A DNA stretch of 64,000 nt. It comes from Amycolatopsis nalaikhensis. GTDB lineage: Bacteria; Actinomycetota; Actinomycetes; Mycobacteriales; Pseudonocardiaceae. The stretch covers positions 6,765,501-6,829,500 of the forward strand of contig NZ_CP127173.1 of NCBI RefSeq assembly GCF_030264295.1. The letters are read 5' to 3'. The position numbers were made by a program, and so were the translations under genes. Below, piece by piece: positions 17,182 to 24,951 of this stretch. The number at the start of each line of letters is the position of its first letter. Within the stretch, counting starts at the first letter, position 1. Below the pieces are notes generated by a model. The model did no database searches. It was not told where the DNA came from and was given only the letters and a program-made list of their open reading frames with translations.

Positions 17182-17211
17182 GTCTTATCTGCATGTCGCA
17201 ATACATCCCAA
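17182..17211 (-). promoter_or_regulatory. candidate promoter of the M4 protease gene
   Basis: On the minus strand, TTGGGA (17206-17211) and TAAGAC (17182-17187) lie 18 bases apart, about 135 bases before the start codon. The spacer contains a TAT-CATG-ATA near-palindrome that could be an operator. This is only a sequence match; the rest of the intergenic region shows nothing else I can name. Confidence 0.35.
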
Positions 17212-17304
17212 AAAGGACATTCGGCCCAATCGGGATCCGGCGCCGGGACCGTCCACTGAGGACCGGAGCCGGATCACCGCCGTTCGGGTGATCTTCGCTT
17301 ACGA

Positions 17305-17342
17305 CGAAGGCCCCTCCGCCGGGATCGGCGAAGGGGCCTTCG
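17305..17342 (-). terminator. terminator of msrA
   Basis: A 16-base stem with one mismatch (17305-17320 with 17327-17342) and a six-base loop lies 12 bases past the msrA stop. Confidence 0.75.
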
Positions 17343-17354
17343 GTGTACTGCGTG

Positions 17355-17870
17355 TCAGGCGGTCTTCTCGCGCTTCGGGAGCTTCCAGCCCGGGCGCACG
17401 AAGTGGCAGGTGTACCCGTTCGGAATGCGCTGCAGGTAGTCCTGGTGCTCCGGCTCGGCCTCCCAGAAGTCACCCACCGGGCTGACTTCGGTGACGACCT
17501 TGCCCGGCCACAGCCCGGACGCGTCGACGTCGGCGATCGTGTCCTCGGCGACCCGCTTCTGCTCGTCGCTGGTGAAGAAGATCGCCGAGCGGTAGCTCAG
17601 GCCGATGTCGTTGCCCTGGCGGTTCTTCGTCGTCGGGTCGTGCACCTGGAAGAAGAACTCGAGCAGGTCGCGGAACGTCGTCTGGGCGGGGTCGTAGATG
17701 ACCTCGATGGCCTCGGCGTGCGTGCCGTGGTTGCGGTAGGTCGCATTGGGGACGTCGCCGCCGCTGTAACCGACCCGGGTCGAGATCACCCCGGGCTGGC
17801 GGCGGAACAGCTCCTGCATACCCCAGAAGCAGCCGCCGGCCAGGACGGCCCTTTCGGTTGACGTGGTCAC
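17355..17870 (-). CDS. msrA: peptide-methionine (S)-S-oxide reductase
   Basis: 171 residues. The catalytic motif GGCFWG is at 12-17, with nucleophile Cys14. The family motifs GYSGG, YDP and HDPTTKNRQGNDIGLSYRS follow. It repairs oxidised methionine in proteins using thioredoxin. The GTG start at 17870 has AAGGAG ten bases upstream. A SigR-type promoter lies about 40 bases upstream, consistent with induction by thiol oxidation. It is divergent from a TetR gene. Confidence 0.95.
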   Translation of the reverse strand: MTTSTERAVLAGGCFWGMQELFRRQPGVISTRVGYSGGDVPNATYRNHGTHAEAIEVIYDPAQTTFRDLLEFFFQVHDPTTKNRQGNDIGLSYRSAIFFTSDEQKRVAEDTIADVDASGLWPGKVVTEVSPVGDFWEAEPEHQDYLQRIPNGYTCHFVRPGWKLPKREKTA

Positions 17871-17910
17871 GGCGTCACTCCTTCTCTTCGTGCGGTGCTT
17901 CCGCCTGTAC

Positions 17911-17936
17911 AACTTCCGTCGCGCTTCGATGATTCC
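17911..17936 (-). promoter_or_regulatory. SigR-type (thiol-oxidative stress) promoter of msrA
   Basis: On the minus strand GGAAT (17932-17936) and GTT (17911-17913) are separated by exactly 18 bases, the consensus of Streptomyces SigR and mycobacterial SigH promoters. The predicted transcript would have a leader of about 35 bases. msrA is a known member of that regulon in streptomycetes. Confidence 0.7.
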
Positions 17937-17976
17937 ACGTCGGTATTACGGAAGCCTGACGTGGCTGAATCGTCGA

Positions 17977-18001
17977 TATCACAGACTTGATAACACTGAT
18001 A
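17977..18001. promoter_or_regulatory. possible TetR operator
   Basis: An AT-rich inverted repeat TATCA (17977-17981) and TGATA (17988-17992), plus a second TGATA at 17997-18001, lies just before the TetR gene. TTGATA at 17987-17992 and TAGCGT at 18010-18015, 17 bases apart, could be the promoter, so a bound repressor would cover it. Confidence 0.4.
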
Positions 18002-18709
18002 ATGACTGGTAGCGTGCGTGCCGTGGACCAGAGAACGCGGATCCTGGAGGCGGCCGCCGACCTGCTGTCCCGGTCGGCCGAGGCCGACTTCTCCACGCGG
18101 GCGGTCTGCGAGGCCGCCGGGGTGGGCGCGCCGGCGCTGTACCGGCAGTTCGGCGACAAGGAGGGGCTGCTCGCGGCCGTCGTCGACCACGGGTTCGAGA
18201 AGTACCTCGCGGCCAAGCGGGCGGCGGAGCCGTCCGGCGACCCGGTGCGCGACCTGCGCGACGGCTGGGACGCCCACCTCGCGTTCGCCGTCGGTAATCC
18301 GAATCACTACCGGCTCATGCACGGGGGCCTGCCGACGCCGCCGGGTGCGGCGGCCGAGGCGCACGCGCTGCTGCTCGCGGTGCTGGAGCGCTGCGCGGCC
18401 GCGGGCCGGCTCAAGGTGCCGCCGCCGTTGGCCGCACAGGTGGTGATGGCGGCCAACGCCGGTGTCGCGCTGTCGATGATCACCCGGCCGACGCTCTACC
18501 CGGACCCGGAGTTCTCCGTTCTGGTCCGGGAGAGCGTGCTGGCGGGCATCCTCGCGCGGGACCGGGCCGAACCGGGCGACGGGGTGGCGGCGACGGCGGC
18601 GGCATTGGGTGCCCGCCTGCGTGAATCGGCGCCCGCGATGCTGACAGGCGCGGAGTCGGCGTTGCTGCAGGAGTGGCTGTCCCGCTTGACCCTCCACAGT
18701 GGACGCTGA
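18002..18709 (+). CDS. TetR family transcriptional regulator
   Basis: 235 residues from the ATG. The HTH (about 8-55) reads TRILEAAADLLSRS, then GVGAPALYRQFGDKEGLL. The ligand domain includes HYRLMHGGLPTPP and a hydrophobic helix bundle of the type seen in the WHG and TetR_C families. No ribosome binding site is visible. If the candidate promoter is right, transcription would begin at about 18023, where an in-frame GTG (VDQRTRIL) would give a leaderless message; that shorter start is a real alternative. Its target is probably itself, and perhaps msrA across the divergent region. Confidence 0.85.
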   Translation: MTGSVRAVDQRTRILEAAADLLSRSAEADFSTRAVCEAAGVGAPALYRQFGDKEGLLAAVVDHGFEKYLAAKRAAEPSGDPVRDLRDGWDAHLAFAVGNPNHYRLMHGGLPTPPGAAAEAHALLLAVLERCAAAGRLKVPPPLAAQVVMAANAGVALSMITRPTLYPDPEFSVLVRESVLAGILARDRAEPGDGVAATAAALGARLRESAPAMLTGAESALLQEWLSRLTLHSGR

Positions 18710-18839
18710 GCCGGACGGTGGTGGCCGCTGCGCCGTATGCCGTCATCACCTTTGTGGCGCAAGCGGTTTTCTCCGCAGTTCCTCGCCGGGGATGCGACGA
18801 TGGGGCGGGCCGCCGCGATCCGGCCGGAGGAGGCGCTCG

Positions 18840-19223
18840 ATGCGTGACCAAGAGGGAACCGGTTCGGCGCGGACCAGCGGCGTGCTGGTGGTCGAGATCC
18901 GCGGCGAACTGGACATCACCACGGTGCTGCGCTGGACGACGGTGCTCGAGACGGCGATCTGCGCGTTGCCCGCGCCGCACTTGCTGGTGCTCGACTTGGC
19001 GATGCTGGAGTTCCTTTCGGCGCGCGGCGCGGGCGGGCTGCTTCGCGCGCTCGAGCTGAGCCGGGACCGGGGGATCACGGGCTGCTTGATCGTGACACCG
19101 GGCACGGCGGTGGCCAGAGCGGTCCACCTGACGGGGCTCGCGGAGCGGGCATCGGTGTACCCGAACCGCCTGACGGCGATCGCGGCCTGCCAGCCGGACG
19201 AGGTCCGCTGGTTACCGGCTTGA
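18840..19223 (+). CDS. STAS-domain anti-sigma antagonist-like protein
   Basis: 127 residues, with GGAGGAGG before the ATG. The STAS domain has GVLVVEIRGELDITT and LLVLDLAMLEFLSARGAGGLL. At the phospho-acceptor position the usual D-S-S-G reads S-A-R-G, so the serine is missing, as it is in the STAS protein at 6.9 kb. It may still bind a kinase partner but should not be inactivated by it. There is no neighbouring partner gene. Confidence 0.82.
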   Translation: MRDQEGTGSARTSGVLVVEIRGELDITTVLRWTTVLETAICALPAPHLLVLDLAMLEFLSARGAGGLLRALELSRDRGITGCLIVTPGTAVARAVHLTGLAERASVYPNRLTAIAACQPDEVRWLPA

Positions 19224-19243
19224 GGTGGGGTGGCTTCGGCGCG

Positions 19244-20110
19244 TCAAGCGGGCTCCCGCACCAACTCGGCCGCGGCATCAGCGAAAGCGCGCAGCCGAGC
19301 AGTCGCCGCCCCGGCCAGCCAAACCAGCCCCCACTCCAGCTGCGGCGCGTCCTCGATCAGCACGTACGCCACATCCGGGCGCGGGTAGTACCGCCGGATG
19401 TGCGCACCCACCGGCACCACCCCCTCCCCGCTGCCCGCCAATGTCAGCAGCTCCTGCAACCCGTCCCGCGGCCGGACCACCGCCGCCGGTGCGTGCTCGT
19501 CCAGCCACGGGTCCGGCAGCGCGCACCGCAGCACCGTCACCCGCGCCAGGTCCGCGACCCCCACCGCGGCCCGCGCCGCGAACGGGTGGCCCGCCGCCAC
19601 CGCCAGGAACCGCCGCTCGCGCACCAGCACCGGTCCGGTCGCCAGGTCCGGCCCGTCGAGCGGGAGCCCCGCCAGCACCACGTCCACCTCGCCGTCGCGC
19701 AACCACGGCAGCACCTCCGCCGGCCGCGCCTCCCGGAACTCCACCCGGGAGCCCGGCGAGCGCCGCCGGACCAGGTCGGCCACCCCGGCCAGCAGCTGGC
19801 CGCCCGCCGCGTCGCCGAACGCCACCCGCAGCGTCCCCGTCACCCCGCGGCCCGTCTCGACCGCCCTCGCGAGCGCCGCCTCGACCGCCGACCACGCCGG
19901 CCCGAGGTCGTTCCGGAGCTGGCGCCCCACCGGCGTCAGCTCGACGCGGCGGCTGGTCCGCGTGAACAGCGGCACGCCGATCCGCCGCTCGAGCTTCCGG
20001 ATCGTCTGGCTGACCTGCGCAGTCGACACGTGCAACCGCTGCGCCGTCCGGCCGAAGTGCAGCTCCTCGGCCAGCGTCAAGAACGTCTCCAGCTCGCGCG
20101 ACTCCGGCAT
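19244..20110 (-). CDS. LysR family transcriptional regulator
   Basis: 288 residues. The HTH is at 5-62 (LETFLTLAEELHFGRTAQRLHVSTAQVSQTIRKLE), followed by the substrate-binding domain. It is divergent from the SnoaL-like gene, with a perfect inverted repeat in the gap, the classic arrangement for LysR control of a neighbour and itself. The ligand is unknown. Confidence 0.9.
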   Translation of the reverse strand: MPESRELETFLTLAEELHFGRTAQRLHVSTAQVSQTIRKLERRIGVPLFTRTSRRVELTPVGRQLRNDLGPAWSAVEAALARAVETGRGVTGTLRVAFGDAAGGQLLAGVADLVRRRSPGSRVEFREARPAEVLPWLRDGEVDVVLAGLPLDGPDLATGPVLVRERRFLAVAAGHPFAARAAVGVADLARVTVLRCALPDPWLDEHAPAAVVRPRDGLQELLTLAGSGEGVVPVGAHIRRYYPRPDVAYVLIEDAPQLEWGLVWLAGAATARLRAFADAAAELVREPA

Positions 20111-20118
20111 GACCGCCC

Positions 20119-20145
20119 CGATCGTTCACTCCTGCTTCACGATCG
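20119..20145. promoter_or_regulatory. LysR operator between divergent genes
   Basis: CGATCGT (20119-20125) and ACGATCG (20139-20145) are exact inverted repeats 13 bases apart. They begin nine bases upstream of the LysR start codon, a typical recognition-site geometry. Confidence 0.6.
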
Positions 20146-20195
20146 TGGCACAGAAGCGCGTTGATCGGCCCCTCGGACCGGGCGAGCCTGGGGGC

Positions 20196-20642
20196 ATGAC
20201 GACACAAGACCGCGTGGAGATCATCGACGCCCTGTACCGCTTCGGCCTCGGCCAGGACCTCAAGGACCGCGAGCTCTTCGCGTCGTCCTTCGCCGCCGAC
20301 GCCGAGCTGGACTTCCGGCCCGCCGCCGCGCGGTGGGGCGCGCACCCGCCCTTGATGACCGGCCGGGACGCGATCGTCGACACGATCCTCGCGATGTTCG
20401 ACGGCCGCGTCGACACCACGCACCAGGTGACCAACCCGCGCGTCACCCTCGACGGCGACACCGCGCGCCTCACCGCCCTGGTCGAGGCCCAGCACCTGCT
20501 GAGCGCCGACCACGGCACGCACGCCCTGCTGAAGAACCGCTACGACGTCGAGCTGGTCCGCGACGGCGACCGCTGGGTGATGCGCAAGGTCGTCATCGAA
20601 AACGCTTGGTACACCGGCGATCCGGTGGCGATCTTCGGCTGA
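20196..20642 (+). CDS. SnoaL-like (NTF2 superfamily) protein
   Basis: 148 residues of the SnoaL_4-type cone-shaped fold: VEIIDALYRFGLGQDLKDRELFASSFAADAEL opening, a central MTGRDAIVDTI segment and a final DGDRWVMRKVVIENAWYTGD strand pair. Members act as small isomerases, cyclases, dehydratases or non-catalytic binders. The LysR regulator beside it probably controls expression. The ATG has only a weak G-rich ribosome binding site. Confidence 0.85.
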   Translation: MTTQDRVEIIDALYRFGLGQDLKDRELFASSFAADAELDFRPAAARWGAHPPLMTGRDAIVDTILAMFDGRVDTTHQVTNPRVTLDGDTARLTALVEAQHLLSADHGTHALLKNRYDVELVRDGDRWVMRKVVIENAWYTGDPVAIFG

Positions 20643-20646
20643 GCCG

Positions 20647-20880
20647 TCACTCGCCGCGCATCGAGCGGCGGATCTCGGCCAGCCTGTCCTTGGCGGCCTG
20701 GTCGCGGTCGGCGATCTTCTTGTCGAGCGCTTCCGCCGTGTTCTCCGTGCCCAGCCCGGCCACCTCGGCCGCGCCGAGCGACGTCGTGTACCGGTTCTCG
20801 ATCTTGTCCCGGACGAAGTCGAAGCTGGGCGCTCCGCCCTCGCTGTAGTCCGGCTCCGGGACGCCGTCGGGTTCGCTCAT
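20647..20880 (-). CDS. small acidic helical protein, unknown
   Basis: 77 residues beginning MSEPDGVPEPDYSEGG, then FDFVRDKIENRYTTSLGAAEVAG and a charged helix ending RLAEIRRSMRGE. The N-terminus is acidic and probably disordered and the C-terminus is likely a helix. It is divergent from the ESX-like muramidase-type gene (124-base gap) and four bases from the convergent SnoaL-like stop. I do not recognise it. A chaperone or immunity partner for the exported protein is conceivable but unsupported. Confidence 0.6.
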   Translation of the reverse strand: MSEPDGVPEPDYSEGGAPSFDFVRDKIENRYTTSLGAAEVAGLGTENTAEALDKKIADRDQAAKDRLAEIRRSMRGE

Positions 20881-21004
20881 CTGTCGACCATAGCGCCGAA
20901 TTACCCACTCCGGCCGGTACCGCGGTGGGTAATTCGGCCGTTGGGCGCGGTGGGGCGGTGCGGAATTCTCGACGCGCAAAGCCGGTGTCCGGAGGGAGCA
21001 GACC

Positions 21005-21919
21005 ATGAGTGCCGGGGCCTACCGCGCCGAAACGGCGGAGATGGGGACGGTCGTCAGGGCGGTCGAAGACGTCGGGTCGTCCTTCCTGTCGACGACCCGC
21101 GACCTCGAAGGCCTGGTGCTGGACGCGTTGTCGTTCGCCGGGATCGGCAGCGGGGTCGCCGCCGCGAACTCGGCGCTCCACTCGACGCTGGGCAGCGCGC
21201 TGCAGAAGTTCCTCAGCCTGATCACGAACGTCAACCAGAACGTCCAGACGGTCGCGAACGCCTACAACGCCGCCGACTCCGACGTCGCCCAGGCCTACGG
21301 CGGCGGCCAGGCCCAGGGCGGTGGCGGCGGCGCCGCGGCGGCGGCCGCGCCCCAGCAGCTCGACCCGCGCGTCGTCGACTCGATCATGCGCTCGGAAGGC
21401 GCGACGGGGGAGCAGGGCGGGGTGCCCGAGGCGTACGGCTTCCGGCAGAACATGCACAACGGCTACGACCGGATCATGGCCGCGCGCGAGCAGTACGGCA
21501 TCGGCAGCGCCGAAGAACGCGCCGTCGTCTCGGACCTGATGACGGCGAACGCGCGCACGGCCGGTGCGTTGAACTTCACCGATCCCGGCACCCAGGCGGC
21601 GATCATGTCCGGCGCCCACATGCGCGGCGCCGGCGGCGTCCGCGCGATCCTGAACCACATGGCGGGTGACGACATCGTGCGCAGCTCGCGCACGCTCTCC
21701 GACGCGGCGATCCAGCACGCGCAAGGCCTGACGCCCGAGCAGTTCCAGCAGGAGTTCCACGACGCCCGCATCGAATACGACCGGCAGATCTACGGCGACA
21801 CAACGACCCGGCAGGGCGGGCACACGCAGAACTGGTGGGACCGTTACGGCAACGGCTTGACCCAGCGCTACGACCGCGAGCAGAACGAGTTCCTCGGGCT
21901 TTCCCGGCCACGGGACTGA
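21005..21919 (+). CDS. ESX-type exported protein with muramidase-like C-terminal domain
   Basis: 304 residues, with GGAGGGAG before the ATG. Residues 1-100 are helical without a signal peptide and end in NVQTVANAYNAADSDVAQAY, the style of EspC/DUF6507 substrates of ESX secretion. A Gly/Ala/Gln linker (100-118) follows, then a 180-residue domain opening LDPRVVDSIMRSEGATGEQGG with PEAYGFRQNMHNGYDRI. The SEG helix followed by a YG loop recalls GH108/lysozyme-like folds, where the Glu is catalytic. The hydrolase call is an inference. Confidence 0.6.
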   Translation: MSAGAYRAETAEMGTVVRAVEDVGSSFLSTTRDLEGLVLDALSFAGIGSGVAAANSALHSTLGSALQKFLSLITNVNQNVQTVANAYNAADSDVAQAYGGGQAQGGGGGAAAAAAPQQLDPRVVDSIMRSEGATGEQGGVPEAYGFRQNMHNGYDRIMAAREQYGIGSAEERAVVSDLMTANARTAGALNFTDPGTQAAIMSGAHMRGAGGVRAILNHMAGDDIVRSSRTLSDAAIQHAQGLTPEQFQQEFHDARIEYDRQIYGDTTTRQGGHTQNWWDRYGNGLTQRYDREQNEFLGLSRPRD

Positions 21920-21951
21920 TCTTGCGGTTGAAGATCCGCGAACTGGGCACC

Positions 21952-21964
21952 CTACACCGTGTAG
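21952..21964. promoter_or_regulatory. palindrome upstream of the L,D-transpeptidase gene
   Basis: CTACAC and GTGTAG flank a single central C, 25 bases before the start codon. TTGAAG at 21928-21933 lies 19 bases before TACACC, a poor but possible promoter, in which case this palindrome would overlap the -10. Confidence 0.35.
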
Positions 21965-21988
21965 CCGAACGAAACCGGGAGGCACACG

Positions 21989-22426
21989 ATGAACCGGAGG
22001 ATGATCGCACTACTGGGCGGGGTCGCCGCGATGGCGGGGACCGTGGCGTTCGCGGGGACGGCCGAAGCGGCTTCAGCGCCGTGCGGCGCCGAAGCGAAGG
22101 CCTGCGTCCAGCGCAGTTCGAATACGGCGTGGTTGATGGACGGCGCCGGGAACGTCACCTACGGCGGCGTCCCGATCACGGTGGGGCTGCCGAAGTACCC
22201 GACTCCGCTCGGGACGTTCCACGTGCAGTACAAGGACATCGACCACTACAGCAAGCAGTACAACGGGCCGATGCCGTACTCGGTGTTCTTCACCACCACC
22301 GGGGTCGCGTTCCACCAGGGCAGCCTGAAGGTCAAGTCCCACGGGTGCGTGCACCTTTCGCACTCGGCCGCGGTGACGTTCTACAACTCGCTGCACCCGG
22401 GTGACGTCGTGCAGGTCGTGCCCTGA
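21989..22426 (+). CDS. secreted L,D-transpeptidase (YkuD)
   Basis: 145 residues: a signal peptide (1-28) and a minimal YkuD domain. The catalytic motif is SHGCVHL (117-123) with nucleophile Cys120; His109 in AFHQGS is the partner. A Cys pair (C32, C39) may form a disulphide. It makes 3-3 cross-links or attaches proteins in peptidoglycan. It lacks the Ig-like domains of large actinobacterial Ldts. GGGAGG precedes the ATG. Confidence 0.88.
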   Translation: MNRRMIALLGGVAAMAGTVAFAGTAEAASAPCGAEAKACVQRSSNTAWLMDGAGNVTYGGVPITVGLPKYPTPLGTFHVQYKDIDHYSKQYNGPMPYSVFFTTTGVAFHQGSLKVKSHGCVHLSHSAAVTFYNSLHPGDVVQVVP

Positions 22427-22827
22427 TCCGTCCGGTGTGGACGGTCGAGCAGCGCGCCGGTGACGGCGCCGAACACCAAGTGGTCCAAGACCTGCGGCAC
22501 GCGGGGTAGCGCGCTGACGGCCGGGTAGGCCCGGCGCGCGAGCCCGAGGTCGAGTACCGCGATCGCCAGTCCCGCCGCCGCGCCCCGGGCGACGCCCAGG
22601 TGGTGGCGGCGGGCGACGGCCGCGAGCGCGCAGGTCCAGCCGGCCGAGACGAGCACGTGCGCGATCAGCCCGGCGGCGACGCCGGGCCGGTCGCGCCGGC
22701 CCGGGAGCAGGGTGCCCGCCGCCCGCGTCGCGGCCAGGACGTCGCGGCCGGTCAGCATCGCGTGGGCCGTGGAGGGAACGCCGCTGACGACGGCGGCGAC
22801 GGCGCCGGCGCGCACGACCGTGTTCAT
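22381..22827 (-). CDS. small membrane protein, unknown
   Basis: 148 residues with hydrophobic segments around 5-30, 48-70, 80-97 and 113-127. Its C-terminus overlaps the convergent L,D-transpeptidase gene by 46 bases. The start overlaps the stop of the upstream gene by four bases (ATGA), so the two are coupled. No family is recognised; the VLDLGLARRAYPAV region suggests a short-chain membrane protein conserved in actinomycetes. Confidence 0.65.
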   Translation of the reverse strand: MNTVVRAGAVAAVVSGVPSTAHAMLTGRDVLAATRAAGTLLPGRRDRPGVAAGLIAHVLVSAGWTCALAAVARRHHLGVARGAAAGLAIAVLDLGLARRAYPAVSALPRVPQVLDHLVFGAVTGALLDRPHRTDQGTTCTTSPGCSEL

Positions 22828-23267
22828 CCTCGGTCAGCCAGGTAGGCGGCGATCCGGATCCGCAGCCCGCGGACGTGGGGGAGCGCGATCGTGAACTCGG
22901 TGGCGGGCCGGTAGCCCGGCCACCTGTCACCGTGCGCGCACGGGCCGGCGAAGTACACAAAGCCGTCTTCATCGTCGTAGCGGGCGGGGGACCAGCGGCT
23001 CGCGTCACCCGCGCGCCGGTCCGCGCAAACCGCGCGCGCGACCCAGTAGGCCTCGTGTTTCATGACGCGACGCAGTTGCGCGGCGAAGGCCGGAAGCTCG
23101 TCTTCCGGCAAGCCGAGGCCGCGATCGCTCCAGACCCGGGGCGTCCGGTCGCCGGTCCGCGCGGGGCAGCGGAACGTGACCGCGCCACCCGCGTAGCGCC
23201 GGGTCCAGCGAGTGCTTTTCGGTGCCAGTGCGGAGAAATCGGATCCGCCGGTGAGTTCCAGCGTCAT
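22824..23267 (-). CDS. soluble hypothetical protein
   Basis: 147 residues from the ATG at 23267. Conserved-looking blocks are STRWTRRYAGGAVTFRCPA, KHEAYWVARAVCADRR and DEDGFVYFAGPCAHGDRWPGY. Three cysteines and many aromatics suggest a compact fold. It is coupled by a four-base overlap to the downstream membrane protein gene. No function is recognised. Confidence 0.65.
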   Translation of the reverse strand: MTLELTGGSDFSALAPKSTRWTRRYAGGAVTFRCPARTGDRTPRVWSDRGLGLPEDELPAFAAQLRRVMKHEAYWVARAVCADRRAGDASRWSPARYDDEDGFVYFAGPCAHGDRWPGYRPATEFTIALPHVRGLRIRIAAYLADRG

Positions 23268-23334
23268 GGGGGAACGATAGTCGATCAAGCGGAGCGGGGT
23301 ACCGCCGCGCGGGTGTCTATCGCCGATTCCATGG

Positions 23335-23349
23335 TGTATACAGTATGCA
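23335..23349. promoter_or_regulatory. GntR-like operator before the semialdehyde dehydrogenase gene
   Basis: TGTATACAGTATGCA is a near-perfect palindrome in an otherwise GC-rich leader and resembles GntR-family sites built on TGTATAC. TAGGCT follows at 23351-23356 as a possible -10. No GntR gene is in the window. Confidence 0.45.
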
Positions 23350-23379
23350 GTAGGCTACCGTGGGCCAGAGGAGGTCGTC

Positions 23380-24741
23380 ATGTACTCAGTCACCAACCCT
23401 GCGACGGGTGAACTGGTGGAAGAGATCCCGAACGCGACCGACGAGGAGGTCCGCGCGGCGATCGAGCGGGTGCACGGCGGGTACGCGGCGTGGCGGGCGC
23501 GTCCGGTCGCCGAGCGCGCCGCGATCGTGCTGCGCGCCGCGGAGCTGTTCGCCGAACGTGCCGACGAGCTGGCCGCGATCATGACCCTGGAGATGGGCAA
23601 GCGGATCAACGAGGGCCGCGGCGAGGTCGGCGTGGTCGTCGACATCTTCCGCTACTACGGCGAGCAAGGGCCGGCCCTGCTGGCGGACGAGCCCCTCCCG
23701 ATCCGCGGCGGCGAGGCGGTGCTGACGAAGGAGCCGATCGGGGCACTGCTCGGGGTGATGCCGTGGAACTTCCCGTGCTACCAGGTGGCCCGGTTCGTGG
23801 CACCGAACCTGGTGCTGGGCAACACGATCCTCCTGAAGCACGCCTCGATCTGCCCCCGTTCGGCGGCGGCGATCGAGCGGGTGCTGCTGGACGCGGGGGT
23901 GCCGTCGGACGCGTACGTGAACGTGTTCGCGTCGAGCAGGCAGGTGCCGTGGATGCTGGCGGACCCGCGCCTGGTGGGCGTGTCGCTGACGGGCAGCGAG
24001 CAGGCGGGCATTTCGGTGGCGGCCGAGGCCGGGCGGAACCTGAAGAAGTGCGTCCTGGAGCTGGGCGGGTCCGACCCGTTGATCGTGCTGGACACGGACG
24101 ATCTGGACGAAACGGTCAAGGTCACGGCGACGGCCCGCATGCGCAACTGCGGCCAGTCGTGCAACGCACCGAAGAGGATGATCGTGCTGGCCGAGCTGTA
24201 CGACGAGTTCGTAGACCGGTTGGCGAAGAGGGTGACGGAGTACTACGTGCCGGGCAACCCGGCAGACCCGGCGACAACGTTGCCGCCGTTGGCTTCGGTG
24301 GCAGCGGCGGACGAGGTGGCGGCCCAGGTGGAGAGGGCAATCCGCGAGGGAGCGACGCTCCGTGCGGGCGGCCACCGTGTGCCTGGGCCGGGGGCATATC
24401 TCGAGGCAACGGTGCTCACGGACGTGAAACCTTCGATGGCGGCTTACCACGAGGAGATCTTCGGGCCGGTGGTGCTGGTGTTCCGCGCGGAGACGGTGGA
24501 CGAGGCGGTCGCGTTGGCCAACGACACACCGTTCGGGCTGGGGGCGAGTGTCTTCGGGACGGATCGTGCGCGGGCGGTGCGGGTGGCTCGGCGGCTTGAG
24601 GCCGGGATGGTTTACCTCAACAAGTCGGGTGGGTCCGAGGCGGATCTTCCCTTTGGGGGGATCAAGCGGTCGGGGATCGGGCGGGAGCTGGGGCCGCTGG
24701 GGATCGAGGAGTTCATGAACAAGAAGCCCATCCGCCTCTGA
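23380..24741 (+). CDS. NAD(P)-dependent aldehyde dehydrogenase, succinate-semialdehyde type
   Basis: 453 residues. Landmarks are PWNFP (128-132), general base Glu227 in LELGG and nucleophile Cys261 in RNCGQSCNAP. The short length and the NPATGELVEEIP opening match GabD/Sad-type succinate-semialdehyde dehydrogenases, which oxidise the aldehyde to succinate in GABA breakdown. GAGGAGG is seven bases upstream. It is a single gene, with an operator-like palindrome in its leader. Confidence 0.9.
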   Translation: MYSVTNPATGELVEEIPNATDEEVRAAIERVHGGYAAWRARPVAERAAIVLRAAELFAERADELAAIMTLEMGKRINEGRGEVGVVVDIFRYYGEQGPALLADEPLPIRGGEAVLTKEPIGALLGVMPWNFPCYQVARFVAPNLVLGNTILLKHASICPRSAAAIERVLLDAGVPSDAYVNVFASSRQVPWMLADPRLVGVSLTGSEQAGISVAAEAGRNLKKCVLELGGSDPLIVLDTDDLDETVKVTATARMRNCGQSCNAPKRMIVLAELYDEFVDRLAKRVTEYYVPGNPADPATTLPPLASVAAADEVAAQVERAIREGATLRAGGHRVPGPGAYLEATVLTDVKPSMAAYHEEIFGPVVLVFRAETVDEAVALANDTPFGLGASVFGTDRARAVRVARRLEAGMVYLNKSGGSEADLPFGGIKRSGIGRELGPLGIEEFMNKKPIRL

Positions 24742-24756
24742 CGCGTCTCCCGCCGC

Positions 24757-24786
24757 GATTGTCCGCACGGAAAAATCGCGACAATC
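24757..24786 (+). terminator. possible terminator after the semialdehyde dehydrogenase gene
   Basis: GATTGTC (24757-24763) pairs with GACAATC (24780-24786), and a competing GCGATT/AATCGC pair overlaps it. The loop contains an A-run. The hairpin is weak. Confidence 0.3.
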
Positions 24787-24951
24787 CCGTCGATCCTCCG
24801 GCACCAGCTAGTCCGTAGGTGTCGTACTCCCCGTCTGGCGGCTCTCTGACCTGCGACTTCTCCACCGTTGCTCTGTTCGGTCGATTGCGGCGCAGTGGAT
24901 CACCGTGTCGAATAATCGCCGACAAGCATTAATCGCTGTGAGGAGCTTGCT

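Noticed and set aside
15005..17485. 826-codon plus-strand open frame opposite the M4 protease
   Set aside because: Antisense shadow in GC-rich DNA; Arg/Ala/Gly-rich with no domain, while the minus strand encodes a complete M4 protease.
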